NCBI GenBank assembly: GCA_963821935.1
Contig: CAWGFM010000005.1
Location: 1 to 64,000 of the forward strand
From: JAOUEA01 sp963821935
GTDB lineage: Bacteria > Actinomycetota > UBA4738 > HRBIN12
DNA length: 64,000 nucleotides
Direction of reading: 5' to 3'
In this document: positions 33,764 to 42,755 of the stretch, piece by piece
Numbering within the stretch: the first letter of the stretch is position 1
How the letters are laid out: each line of letters opens with the position of its first letter
The notes under the pieces: model-generated
Seen by the model: only the letters and a program-made list of their open reading frames with translations
What the model was told of the DNA's origin: nothing
The model's database searches: none
Made by a program: the position numbers and the translations under genes

Positions 33764-34632
33764 CGGGGCTTCGTCCCTCGTAGCAGCAGGTAGTCGATCA
33801 CGCGGTGCCGCCACAGGACCTCGACCTGGCTCAGCATGAACCGAGCCGCGAGCTCGTAGGCGCGGGGGACCTCGCCGCGCGTCCGATCGAGCCGGTCGCG
33901 GACGAACCGCAACGCCGGCCCGATCACGCGCGCTCCCACCGGCTCGGCTCGCACGTCGATGAACCCCGCGTCCAGGGCCGTCGCCACGATCTGGCCGGTG
34001 GTCGCGGCCGTATGCGTGCCGAGCCCCCAGACACGCAGCTGCGTCACGGCCGCGAAGGCTTCCACCGGGCCACGCGGCATCCGCTCCGTGGAGATGTCGG
34101 ACATCGTCAGCACACCGCCCGGTCGCATCACTCGGAACGCCTCGTCGAAGAACCGGCGCCGCGAAGAGAAATGGAACGCTGCTTCCACGCTGATCACGCC
34201 GTCGAACGATGCGTCCCGCAGCGGCAGTCGCGTCGCGTCGGCGTTCACCGCGCGTGCCCCGGCTTCGCGCAACCGATCGCTGCCCGCGTGCAGCTGGGAC
34301 AGCGCGATGTTGAGGGCGGTGAGGCTGCGCGTCCGGGCTGCCTGCGCGATCACCGGATCCTGGGCGCCGAGGCCGTTGCCCACATCAAGGACGTCGCCGC
34401 CCGGTTCGAGGGCTCCGGCGATCGCTTCGACGAGCCGCCGGACCGCCACGGGTGCTTCTGTCGGATCGCTGCCGTCGCCTTCCCAGAGCCCAAGGTTGAG
34501 CCAGCCGGGCGCCAGCGCGACGAAGAAGTCGGGACCGAGGCTGTCGTACACGGTTGCGGCCGGGTTGCCGCCGTATCGCAGGATCGAAGCGGCGTGCTGC
34601 AGGTTCTCCCGGGTCCAGGTCGTCCGTGCCAT
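33760..34632 (-). CDS. Class I SAM methyltransferase linked to an ABC-2 exporter
   Basis: A 290-residue methyltransferase with a SAM-binding GGDVLDVGNGLGAQDP near 80-95, NADATRLPLRDASFDGVIS (about 140-158) and HFSSRRRFFDEAFRVMRPGG, which are like gamma-tocopherol/sterol-type small-molecule methyltransferases. The start at ATG 34632 overlaps the stop of the ABC permease, so the three genes ATPase, permease and methyltransferase form one unit. This suggests that it modifies the compound being exported or a related lipid, but this is inference. Confidence 0.85.
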   Translation of the reverse strand: MARTTWTRENLQHAASILRYGGNPAATVYDSLGPDFFVALAPGWLNLGLWEGDGSDPTEAPVAVRRLVEAIAGALEPGGDVLDVGNGLGAQDPVIAQAARTRSLTALNIALSQLHAGSDRLREAGARAVNADATRLPLRDASFDGVISVEAAFHFSSRRRFFDEAFRVMRPGGVLTMSDISTERMPRGPVEAFAAVTQLRVWGLGTHTAATTGQIVATALDAGFIDVRAEPVGARVIGPALRFVRDRLDRTRGEVPRAYELAARFMLSQVEVLWRHRVIDYLLLRGTKPR

Positions 34633-35831
34633 CAGCCGGCGGAGCGCCACGCCTCCCGCAGTTTGACTCGGGTGCCGGTGCGCAGGATCGACCCCTCGTA
34701 CAGACGGGATGACAGCGGAACGAGGGCTGCCGTTCCCACGACCAGCGCGACGATCGATGCCACGATCTGGATCGGCGTGGCCGCACCGAGTGCGATCCGG
34801 ACCGGCATCGCCAGCGCCGAGGAGAAGGGCAGGATCGAGGCCACCACTGACAGCCCGGAGTCCGGGTCATCGAGTGCGCCGATCGAGATGAAGAACGATG
34901 CGAAGATCGTGAGGTTGACAGGCACCAACGCGTTCTGGAGCTCCTCGGTCCGCGAGACCAGCGAGCCGGACACGGCGAACAGCCCGGCGTAGAACGCGAA
35001 CCCCAGCACGAACCACACCAGCACCACGCCGGTGATCTCCAGGGCAGCGCTGGGCACCTCGATCGCGCCCGTCGCCATGGCCAGCACGATCGCGAAGGCC
35101 GCGATGAACGCGAGCTGGACGATCCCCAGCAGACCGATGCCCACGATCTTGCCGATCAGCAGCTGGCGAGGACGGATCGCCGACAACAGGATCTCGACGA
35201 CGCGGGAGGCCTTCTCCTCGATGACGCCCGTCGCGATCCAGACCCCGTAACCGAACAGTTGGCCGTAGACCAGCAGCACGGCGATGAACGCGATGGCACT
35301 GTTGGTATCGCGGTCGGGGTCGACCGGCTCCAGGGTTCGGACGTCCAGCGTCGGCTGATCGAGCAATGCCGCGATCTCATCGAGGGGGACCTGCGCCGCC
35401 GCCAAACCCGCGCGGATCCGTTCCCGCACCACCGCGGTCTGCACGACTTGGTTGAGCTCCTCGTCGACCTCCGCAAGGCCCACCAACGTCGTGTCGTCGA
35501 CGAGCACGGCGTCGATCTGCCCGTCGGCCAGGGCGCGCTCGGCCGCTGCTCGATCGGCGAAGTCGAGCACACTCACCCTGACACCCACCGACGGTGCCTG
35601 GCGCTCGATGGCGATCGCTAGATCCTCCGGAGCGTCCACGAGCCCCAGCTCGAACGAGGCCGGTCCCCCACCGCTATAGGCATGGATCAGGATGAAGATC
35701 GACAGCACCAGCACCGTGATGGCCGTGGAGATGACGAAGCCCCGGTCTCGCAACCGAACGCGGAAGTCCCGGGCCGCCACCACGCGCCACATGCCGCGGT
35801 CGGTGGTGCGGAAGTCCCGGTCCTCGCTCAC
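34632..35831 (-). CDS. ABC-2 type permease (NatB-like)
   Basis: A 399-residue membrane protein with an N-terminal helix (about 30-52), a large extracytoplasmic domain (55-165), and five more helices (about 180-380). This is the NatB/YhaP architecture of ABC-2 exporters of Na+ or drugs. A hallmark is GVIEEKASRVVEILLSAIRPRQLLIGKIVG (about 203-232, split here for brevity), the conserved loop between helices. It overlaps both neighbours by 4 bases and 1 base and is coupled to the ATPase gene upstream. Confidence 0.9.
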   Translation of the reverse strand: MSEDRDFRTTDRGMWRVVAARDFRVRLRDRGFVISTAITVLVLSIFILIHAYSGGGPASFELGLVDAPEDLAIAIERQAPSVGVRVSVLDFADRAAAERALADGQIDAVLVDDTTLVGLAEVDEELNQVVQTAVVRERIRAGLAAAQVPLDEIAALLDQPTLDVRTLEPVDPDRDTNSAIAFIAVLLVYGQLFGYGVWIATGVIEEKASRVVEILLSAIRPRQLLIGKIVGIGLLGIVQLAFIAAFAIVLAMATGAIEVPSAALEITGVVLVWFVLGFAFYAGLFAVSGSLVSRTEELQNALVPVNLTIFASFFISIGALDDPDSGLSVVASILPFSSALAMPVRIALGAATPIQIVASIVALVVGTAALVPLSSRLYEGSILRTGTRVKLREAWRSAG

Positions 35832-36721
35832 GCGCCCACCACCTCACGGAACAGCTCGGCCAGGCTCGGCTGGACCCGGCTGAAGTGCACGACGTCTCCC
35901 GTGGCACGGGCCACGTCCAGGACCCGCTGGGGGTCCACGTCCTCGTCCAGCCGAAGGATGGTGCCGTCGCCGATCTCACCCTGGAGCGCCACGCCCGGCA
36001 CCGCCTCGTACCACGCTCCCTGCGCACCCGCGATCTCCACCCGGAGCAGCCTGCGCTCGCGGCTGGAGCGGAGCTCCTCGATCGTGCCCTGCGCCACCAC
36101 GCGTCCGCCATCGATCAGCACGACCGCGTCGCAGAGCCGTTCGACCAGGTCGAGCTGGTGGCTGGAGAACATCACGGGCGCCCCGCGCTCGACCGCCTGG
36201 CGGCGCAGCACCCCCGCGAGCACGTCGACACCCACCGGATCCAGGCCCGAGAACGGTTCGTCGAGCACCAGCACCTCTGGATCGTGCACCAGCGCCGCGG
36301 CCAGCTGGACGCGCTGCTGATTGCCCAACGACAGCGACTCCACCCGGTCGCGCGCGCGTGCATCGATCCCGAGCACGCCGAGGGTCTCGGTGGCCCTCTC
36401 TTCGGCCGCCTGCTTCGGCACACCGTGCAGCCGGGCCAGATGGACGAGCTGGTCTATCACACGCATCTTCGGGTACAGCCCACGTTCCTCCGGGATGTAG
36501 CCGAACCGCCGCCGCGCCGGGCCGTCGACGCGCACCCCTCGCCACAGGACCTCGCCGGCGTCGGGCTCCAAGACCCCGAGGACGATGCGCATCGCGGTGG
36601 TCTTCCCGGCGCCGTTCGGCCCCACGAACCCCACGATGGCCCCTTCGGACACGGTGAAGGAGACATCGTCCAGGGCGGTGAGGTCGCCGAAGGAGCGACG
36701 GAGATTCCGCAGTTCCAGCAT
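35828..36721 (-). CDS. ABC transporter ATPase (NatA-like)
   Basis: A 297-residue ATPase. Walker A is GPNGAGKTT (about 34-42), the signature is LSLGNQQRVQLAAAL (in place of LSGGQ; SLGNQQR is the NatA form), and Walker B is VLVLDEPFSGLD. The C-terminal 80 residues are the extra domain typical of ABC-2 exporters. The start ATG 36721 removes 28 unconserved codons of the open frame. It is the first gene of the ATPase-permease-methyltransferase unit. The exported substrate is unknown; Na+ or drug export are the family roles. Confidence 0.92.
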   Translation of the reverse strand: MLELRNLRRSFGDLTALDDVSFTVSEGAIVGFVGPNGAGKTTAMRIVLGVLEPDAGEVLWRGVRVDGPARRRFGYIPEERGLYPKMRVIDQLVHLARLHGVPKQAAEERATETLGVLGIDARARDRVESLSLGNQQRVQLAAALVHDPEVLVLDEPFSGLDPVGVDVLAGVLRRQAVERGAPVMFSSHQLDLVERLCDAVVLIDGGRVVAQGTIEELRSSRERRLLRVEIAGAQGAWYEAVPGVALQGEIGDGTILRLDEDVDPQRVLDVARATGDVVHFSRVQPSLAELFREVVGA

Positions 36722-36771
36722 CAGGTGGACCTTGGAGCGGGCACGCTCCCCAGCATAAGGACGACGTGCGG

Positions 36772-37362
36772 TCAGCTGCTGACGCCCAGCGCGTGACCCA
36801 CCCACTCCGGGTGGTCGAGGGCGACCAGCATGGCGCTCGCCAGATCTGCCCGTGCGATCGAGGCGCCCGGAGCGGCGCCGTCGATCGTGGCTTCGAACTC
36901 GCCCGTCACTTCGTCGTCACGCAGCATCGCGGGGGCCAGCATGGTCCAGGCCAGCGTCGAGCCGCGGACGATCGCAAGGTCTCGCCGGTGCTCGGCCGCA
37001 ACGTTGGCGAACGGGCCTGTGACCTCGGCGGACGTGAACACCGAGGTGTTGCCCGCCAGCACCAGGCGGCGTGGGCCCGACCGTTGCATCACGTCGACGA
37101 CGGTCTGCGTCAGCTGGGAGACCTCGTCCGTGGTGACCCGTTCGATGGGCCCCACGGCCGAGATCACCGCGTCGGTTCCGCCGAGCGCGTCGCCCACCGC
37201 GGTGGCATCATTGGGATCGCCCTGGAACACCTTCACCGCGTCGGGGAACCACTGCTTGGACGCGTCACGGATGAACGCCGTCACCTGATGCTCGCGCTCC
37301 ACGGCATCCTTGACGACGAGCCGCCCGGTCCGCCCGTTGGCACCGAACACGACGATCCGCAT
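36772..37362 (-). CDS. NAD(P)-binding SDR-like protein (NmrA/YhfK type)
   Basis: A 196-residue atypical SDR with the N-terminal RIVVFGANGRTGRLVVKDA dinucleotide-binding motif, HQVTAFIRD, FQGDPNDATAVGDALGG (about 47-63) and a DAVISAVGP strand. It lacks a Tyr-x3-Lys active site, as is normal for NAD(P)H-binding regulators such as flavin reductase-like or NmrA proteins. Start ATG 37362. It is a single gene between the ABC exporter and the pentapeptide protein. The physiological role is unknown. Confidence 0.85.
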   Translation of the reverse strand: MRIVVFGANGRTGRLVVKDAVEREHQVTAFIRDASKQWFPDAVKVFQGDPNDATAVGDALGGTDAVISAVGPIERVTTDEVSQLTQTVVDVMQRSGPRRLVLAGNTSVFTSAEVTGPFANVAAEHRRDLAIVRGSTLAWTMLAPAMLRDDEVTGEFEATIDGAAPGASIARADLASAMLVALDHPEWVGHALGVSS

Positions 37363-37405
37363 CGCACCCCTCCGGTGTTCCGTTCCCGAGAGGAGAGGGT
37401 AGAGG

Positions 37406-38208
37406 CTAGAAGCCGCAGTTGGGATTGAAGTCGGACAGGCTCCCGTCGGGGCACGAGGTGTTGTCCCACGTGGCACCGGTGAGGATCGCTCCGGTCAGGT
37501 CGGCGCCATTCAGGTCGGCATTGGTGAGGTCCACGCCGGTGAGGTCGGCGCCGGTCAAGACGGCTGCAGTCAGGTTGGCCCTGCCAGGACCGCCTCGACG
37601 AGGTTCGCGAAGCTCAGGTCGGCACCGGACAGATCGAGACCGGTCAGGTCCTCGTTCCGAAGCTCACAGCTCCGAAGATCCGCGCCGGGCACGGCGTTCA
37701 GGGGCACGCAATCCCGTCCCACGGGTGGCCGTGGCGGGTTCGTCCCTCGGCCGCAGAGGATCTCGCCATCGGCGTTGAAGCCCACGACCGACAGGTTCTG
37801 CTGACAGCTCAACCCCGCGTAGCGGTCTGCCCCGCTCCCCGGCTCGCCCTTGAGCGAATCGATGAAGTCCTGTTCGGTCCCGGTGTTCCCCAGTCCCACC
37901 CAGATCTCGTACGCCGAATCCCCATCCTGACCGTCGCACGACCGTGCAGGGTTGCTACCGAGCGCGACATGGAAGACCAACCCGAACTTGAGGCACCCGG
38001 TGTAGGTCTGGCCGGGCGCATCGGCGCGCGCGAACGTCATGCCGATGGCGCCGAGCACCAGGATCGTCGTGGCGAGCGCCGTGGCGATCCGCCGCGGGAA
38101 TCGTCGAACGCGTGCGGAACCGTCCAGGGGATCAAGTCCCCTTTCCTGGTCGCCTCGTGCGCGTGTTCGACGAGAGCCCTGGGGAGGCATCGGCACGACG
38201 AGCACCAA
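37406..38208 (-). pseudogene. Exported pentapeptide-repeat protein, one frameshift
   Basis: The first frame (from 38208) has a signal-like helix (ALATTILVLGAIGMTFARA), a Cys-containing domain (YTGCLKFGLVFHVALG, RSCDGQDGDSAY), then pentapeptide repeats of the A(D/N)Lxx type (LRSCELRNEDLTGLDLSGAD...). The frame breaks at about 37575-37582 in a run of G; the other frame continues with ANLTAAVLTGADLTGVDLTN and ends ...CPDGSLSDFNPNCGF. One base restores it. The true start is unsure, because no ATG or GTG stands right before the signal region. Extracellular right-handed beta-helix; role unknown. Confidence 0.65.
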
Positions 38209-38243
38209 GCTTGAGTACGGGGAGCCCTCGCGAGCCGGATCGG

Positions 38244-40604
38244 CTAGGCCGCGGCGACCGCTTCCGTGCGCACGGCGACCTCCAGCACGTCGCTGATGTC
38301 GTCGGCGATGTGGAAGGTCATCTGGTCGCGCACCTGCTCGGGCACGTCCTCCAGGTCTCCCTCGTTCCGTTTGGGAACGATGACCTCCTTCAGGCCCGCC
38401 CGGTGGGCGGCGAGGACCTTCTGCTTGACACCACCGATCGGCAAGACGCGGCCTTGCAGCGTGACCTCGCCGGTCATGCCGACCTCGGCGCGGACCGGCG
38501 TGTCGGTGAGCAGGGACACGAGCGCCGTGGTGATCGTCACGCCGGCGCTGGGACCGTCCTTCGGCACGGCGCCCGCGGGCACGTGCACGTGGAAGCGCCC
38601 CCGGAGCCGTGCCGGCTCGATGCCCAGCTGAGCGGCGTGCGAGCGCACGTAGCTGAGCGCGATCTGCGCGGATTCCTTCATGACGTCGCCGAGCTGACCG
38701 GTGAGCGTGAGGCTCGCGGTCCCCGAGCCCATCCCCGGCCCCTCGTCGCCGCCCTCCTCGCGACTCGCCTCGATGAACAGGACGTCGCCGCCGGTGCCCG
38801 TCACCGCCAGTCCTGTCGCGACGCCTGGTACCGCGGTGCGTTCGGCCGCCTCGAAGAAGAACTTCTGACGACCCAGGTAGGTGCGCACGTCATCGGCGTC
38901 GATCACGAGCGGTGTGTCGGCGTCGCCCGCCGCGATCGTCGTGGCGACCTTGCGCAGCGCCTTCCCCAGCTCGCGTTCGAGGCTTCGGACGCCGGCCTCG
39001 CGCGTGTAGTCACCGACCACGACCCGCAGGGCATCGTCGGTGAGCGAGACCTCGTCCTCGCGCAGCCCGTTGCGTTCGCGCTGACGTGCCACCAGGTGGT
39101 GCTTGGCGATGCCTACCTTCTCGTCCTCGGTGTAGCCGTCGATGCGGATCACTTCCATGCGATCGAACAACGGACCGGGGATCGTCTCGGCAACGTTGGC
39201 CGTCGTCACGAACAGCACCTCGGACAGATCCAGGTCGACGTCGAGGTAGTGGTCGCGGAAGGTGTGGTTCTGCGCGGGGTCGAGCACCTCCAGCAGCGCG
39301 CTGGAGGGGTCGCCGCGCCAGTCGGCGCCGACCTTGTCGATCTCGTCGAGCATCATCACCGGGTTCTTCGAACCGGCGTCCTTCAGCGCACGCACGATGC
39401 GCCCGGGCAACGCCCCCACGTAGGTGCGACGGTGGCCACGGATCTCGGCCTCATCATGGATGCCGCCGAGCGAGACACGAACGAAGTTGCGGCCGAGGGC
39501 GCGGGCGACGGACTCGCCCAGCGAGGTCTTGCCCACCCCAGGCGGCCCCACCAGCGTGAGGATCGCGCCGGACCCGCGCCCGGATGCCTCGCCCAGTCCA
39601 CGCTCGGCACGCAGCTTCCGCACGGCCAGGTACTCCAGGATGCGGTCCTTCACGTCCTGCAGGCCTTCGTGGTCGGCGTCGAGCACGGCCCTGGCTTCGG
39701 CGATCTCGAGGTTGTCCTCGGTGCGGACCGACCACGGCACGTCGAGCATCCAGTCGAGGTAGGTGCGGATCCAACCGTATTCGGGCGACTGTTCGCTGGA
39801 ACGCTCCAATCGTCCGATCTCGCGCTCAGCCTGCTCTCGAACATCGTCGGGCATGCCCGCATCGGCGATCTTCGTGCGGTACTCCTCGACGATGTCCTCC
39901 TCGCCGTCCTCGCCCAGCTCCTTGCGGATCGCGCTCATCTGCTCGCGCAGCAGGAACTCCCGCTGGCGCTTCTCCATGCCCTCGCTGACGTCGGTGCGGA
40001 TCTTGTCCTTCAGCTCCAAGTCAGCCAGCGTGTCCTTGGCCCATGCCAGCACCAGGGCGAGGCGGACTTCCACGTCGGTCGACTCGAGCACCTGGATCTT
40101 CTGCTCGAAGGTCAGGTCGGGAGAGTATCCGGCGGTGTCGGCGATCTGGCCCGGGTCGCTGATGCCCCGCAGGAACTCCGCTACCTGCGGCACCCCGCGA
40201 GCTTCGACGATGTTCTCCACCACGGCGCGGTATTCGCGCGCCCGCTCCTTCGCGATGGCGGACGGCTCCAGCTCGTCGACGGGCTCGGACTGGACCCACA
40301 GGGCCTCGCCCGTGCCGGGGACGCCGGCCCCCACGACAGCCCTCGAGAGCCCCCGGATCACCAAGGCTTCGACACCGGTGCGGGTCTGCCCCAGCTCCTC
40401 GATCTTCGCGACGGTGCCTACACGGGCATACCCCGTGTCGGTCTTCGGCACCAAGAGCAAGGTTCGATCATCGGTCGACGCGGCGGCCTCGGCGGCGGCC
40501 CGAGCCTCGTCGGACTCGATCGTGAGGGTGACGACCATGCCGGGCAGCACGACCCCGGTCGTGAGCGGCAGCAAGGGCAGCAGGTGGGTGTCGATATCAG
40601 GCAT
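38244..40604 (-). CDS. lon: ATP-dependent Lon protease
   Basis: A 786-residue LonA-type protease. It has an N-terminal LON substrate-binding domain (about 5-200), an AAA+ domain with Walker A GPPGVGKTS (about 345) and Walker B VMMLDEIDK, and a C-terminal S16 peptidase with catalytic Ser686 in PKDGPSAG and Lys727 in PIGGVKQK. All key parts are present. Lon removes misfolded and short-lived regulatory proteins. The start ATG 40604 has AACGAGGACGAG upstream. Divergent from the ABC exporter at 40763; the region between holds an inverted repeat. Confidence 0.96.
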   Translation of the reverse strand: MPDIDTHLLPLLPLTTGVVLPGMVVTLTIESDEARAAAEAAASTDDRTLLLVPKTDTGYARVGTVAKIEELGQTRTGVEALVIRGLSRAVVGAGVPGTGEALWVQSEPVDELEPSAIAKERAREYRAVVENIVEARGVPQVAEFLRGISDPGQIADTAGYSPDLTFEQKIQVLESTDVEVRLALVLAWAKDTLADLELKDKIRTDVSEGMEKRQREFLLREQMSAIRKELGEDGEEDIVEEYRTKIADAGMPDDVREQAEREIGRLERSSEQSPEYGWIRTYLDWMLDVPWSVRTEDNLEIAEARAVLDADHEGLQDVKDRILEYLAVRKLRAERGLGEASGRGSGAILTLVGPPGVGKTSLGESVARALGRNFVRVSLGGIHDEAEIRGHRRTYVGALPGRIVRALKDAGSKNPVMMLDEIDKVGADWRGDPSSALLEVLDPAQNHTFRDHYLDVDLDLSEVLFVTTANVAETIPGPLFDRMEVIRIDGYTEDEKVGIAKHHLVARQRERNGLREDEVSLTDDALRVVVGDYTREAGVRSLERELGKALRKVATTIAAGDADTPLVIDADDVRTYLGRQKFFFEAAERTAVPGVATGLAVTGTGGDVLFIEASREEGGDEGPGMGSGTASLTLTGQLGDVMKESAQIALSYVRSHAAQLGIEPARLRGRFHVHVPAGAVPKDGPSAGVTITTALVSLLTDTPVRAEVGMTGEVTLQGRVLPIGGVKQKVLAAHRAGLKEVIVPKRNEGDLEDVPEQVRDQMTFHIADDISDVLEVAVRTEAVAAA

Positions 40605-40681
40605 CTCGTCCTCGTTCTCTGGTCTGGTTGCGGGCGTTCCACCCGTCAGAACGGTCGATCGACGGAGGCTATTCCCGTTGG

Positions 40682-40695
40682 GTAATGGTGATTAC
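40682..40695. promoter_or_regulatory. Inverted repeat between lon and the divergent ABC genes
   Basis: GTAAT (40682-40686), four bases, ATTAC (40691-40695) form a perfect 5-bp inverted repeat in the 158-base divergent intergenic region. A weak GGGGATTGCCCC hairpin follows at 40700-40711. Neither the HspR HAIR element nor CIRCE was found. It could be an operator of the TetR or MarR kind; this is only a candidate. Confidence 0.25.
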
Positions 40696-40762
40696 AACCG
40701 GGGATTGCCCCTGTATCCAGGCGGGATGACGATTGTCGGAGCCAGTCGGTAGTGTGGCCGCC

Positions 40763-41803
40763 ATGGTGGACCAGATCATCACTGCGGAAGGCGTGACCAA
40801 GTCGTTCGGCGAGGTGCATGCCCTCAAAGGCATCGACCTGCAGGTCGACACCGGCACCGTGTTCGGGCTCCTCGGCCCCAACGGCGCGGGCAAGACCACC
40901 ATGGTCCGAATCTTCGCCACGCTGCTCGGGCCTCGACGGAGGCAGCGGCGACGGTCGACGGGCTCGACGTCACGCGCGACGCCGAGGAGCTGCGGTTCCG
41001 CATCGGCCTCGCCGGGCAGAGCGCCGCGGTCGACGAGAACCTCACGGGCCTCGAGAACCTCGAGCTGGTGGGACGGCTCTACCACCTGCAGCCGGCCGAG
41101 GCGCGCCGCCGCGGCGGCGGACGTGCTCGACCGGTTCGGGTCTGTCCGACGCGGCCGATCGCACCGCCAAGACCTATTCGGGCGGCATGCGCCGACGACT
41201 CGACCTGGCCGCCAGCCTGGTGGGCCGGCCCGACGTGCTGTTCCTGGACGAGCCCACCACCGGGCTCGACCCGCGCAGCCGCATCGACGTGTGGGAGTTC
41301 ATCCGCGAGCTCCAGAACGAGGGCACGACCTTGATGCTCACCACGCAGTACCTGGACGAGGCCGATCAGCTCGCCGACAAGATCGCGGTCATCGACGTCG
41401 GCACCGTGATCGCCGAGGGAACCTCCGACGAGCTCAAGGACCAGATCGGCGGCGAGGTGCTCGAGCTCCACGTCGAAGAGCGCTCCGACATCGCTCGCGT
41501 CATGCAGGCTCTCGACGGCGTCGGCTCCGGCGAGCCCACCTCGGATGACAGACGAGGGACGCGTTCGGATCCCCGTCGGCAACGAGGGTCCGGCGGCGCT
41601 GCTGGAGAGCGTCCGACGGCTCGACGAGACCGACATCAAGCTCGCCGACATCGCCCTGCACCGGCCCACGCTCGACGACGTGTTCCTCTCGCTCACCGGC
41701 CGCAGCGCCGAGGGCGACACCGACGCCGAGCTGGCCGGAGACGACGGGTCCAAGAAGAAGCGCCGCGGTCGGCAAGGCCAAGGAAGAGAAGGCGGACGCA
41801 TGA
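40763..41803 (+). pseudogene. ABC exporter ATPase (DrrA-like), multiple one-base frameshifts
   Basis: Reading across frames gives a normal daunorubicin-resistance type ATPase of about 345 residues. It has Walker A GPNGAGKTTMVRI, signature TYSGGMRRRLDLAASL, Walker B VLFLDEPTTGLD, LTTQYLDEADQLADKIAV, and the C-terminal RPTLDDVFLSLTGR. I count about six frame changes (near 40935, 40950, 41105, 41142, 41545 and 41768). All are single-base and sit in GC-rich runs, while the protein sequence stays well conserved. This pattern speaks for sequence error. The end TGA overlaps the permease ATG (ATGA at 41800). ATG 40763 starts MVDQIITAEGVTKSFG. Confidence 0.8.
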
Positions 41804-42672
41804 GCACCGCCGATCCAGGCCCCCGGCGCCCGGCGCGCCCCGTCCAGCATCGGCGGCCGCGTCTCGCTGGCCGTAGGCGACAGCCTCCTGGTGGCGCGGC
41901 GCAACCTGGTGACGCTCACCAGGGTGCCCACCGTGTTCGTCTTCGAGCTGGTGCAGCCCATCATGTTCGTGCTGCTGTTCCGCTACATCTACGCGGATCA
42001 GTTCTCGTTCCTGCCGCCCGGCCTGACGTACGTGCAGTTCCTGATGCCGGGGATCTTCGTGCAGAACGCGCTGTTCGGCTCCACCAGCACCGCCATCGGC
42101 CTCGCCGAGGACATGAAGCTGGGCATCGTCGACCGGTTCCGGTCCCTGCCCATGGCGCGGTCGGCGGTCCTGGCCGGGCGAACCACGTCCGACCTCATGA
42201 AGAACGCGGTGCTGCTGGTCATCGTGATCGGCGTCGGCTACCTGGTGGGTTTCCGGTTCGAGAACGGCCTCCTCAACGCGCTCGGCCTCGTGGTGCTGGT
42301 GCTTGGCGGTGGGCTTCTCGTTCTCGTGGATCTCGGCATGCATCGGCCTCTCGCTCAAGAAGGTCGAGGCCGTGCAGGCAGCGTCGTTCACGTGGATCTT
42401 CCCGGTGGTCTTCGTCAGCTCTGCGTTCGTGCCGATCCAGGGCATGGCCTCGTGGCTGCAGCCGATCGCCGAAGCCAACCCCGTCTCGATCTGGTGCAAC
42501 CTGGCCCGTTACCTGGCCAACGGCGAGGTTGGCATCCTCGATCCGACGACGAGCCCCAGCGTGCCCGTCGACTCGTTCGAAGGCTTGCTCGTCAAGTCGG
42601 TGCTGTGGATCGTCGGGCATCTTCATCGTGTTCATGCCCCTGTCGATCCGGCTGTACCGCAAGCTCGACTGA
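41800..42672 (+). pseudogene. ABC-2 permease (DrrB-like), several one-base frameshifts
   Basis: The joined frames give a DrrB-type permease: VARRNLVTLTRVPTVFVFEL, the first helix PIMFVLLFRYIYA, PGIFVQNALFGSTSTAIGLA, RFRSLPMARSAVLAGRT, then ASFTWIFPVVFVSSAFVP and PVSIWCNLARYLANGE, with a C-terminal helix FIVFMPLSIRLYRKLD. Frame changes occur near 41850, 42310 and 42615. As in the ATPase gene, conserved motifs on both sides are intact. With the ATPase it would form a drug or lipid exporter. The functional state is uncertain because of the frameshifts. Confidence 0.75.
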
Positions 42673-42755
42673 CTGACGCGGCCACGCAGACCCGATCCGC
42701 GGCCGGCCCGCCCGGATCGAGAGCGGCCGTGGCCGTCGTCTGACAGCATCCCGGC

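Noticed and set aside
38112..40685. 857-codon plus-strand open frame opposite lon
   Set aside because: Mirror frame of Lon, whose AAA+ and protease motifs prove the minus strand codes.
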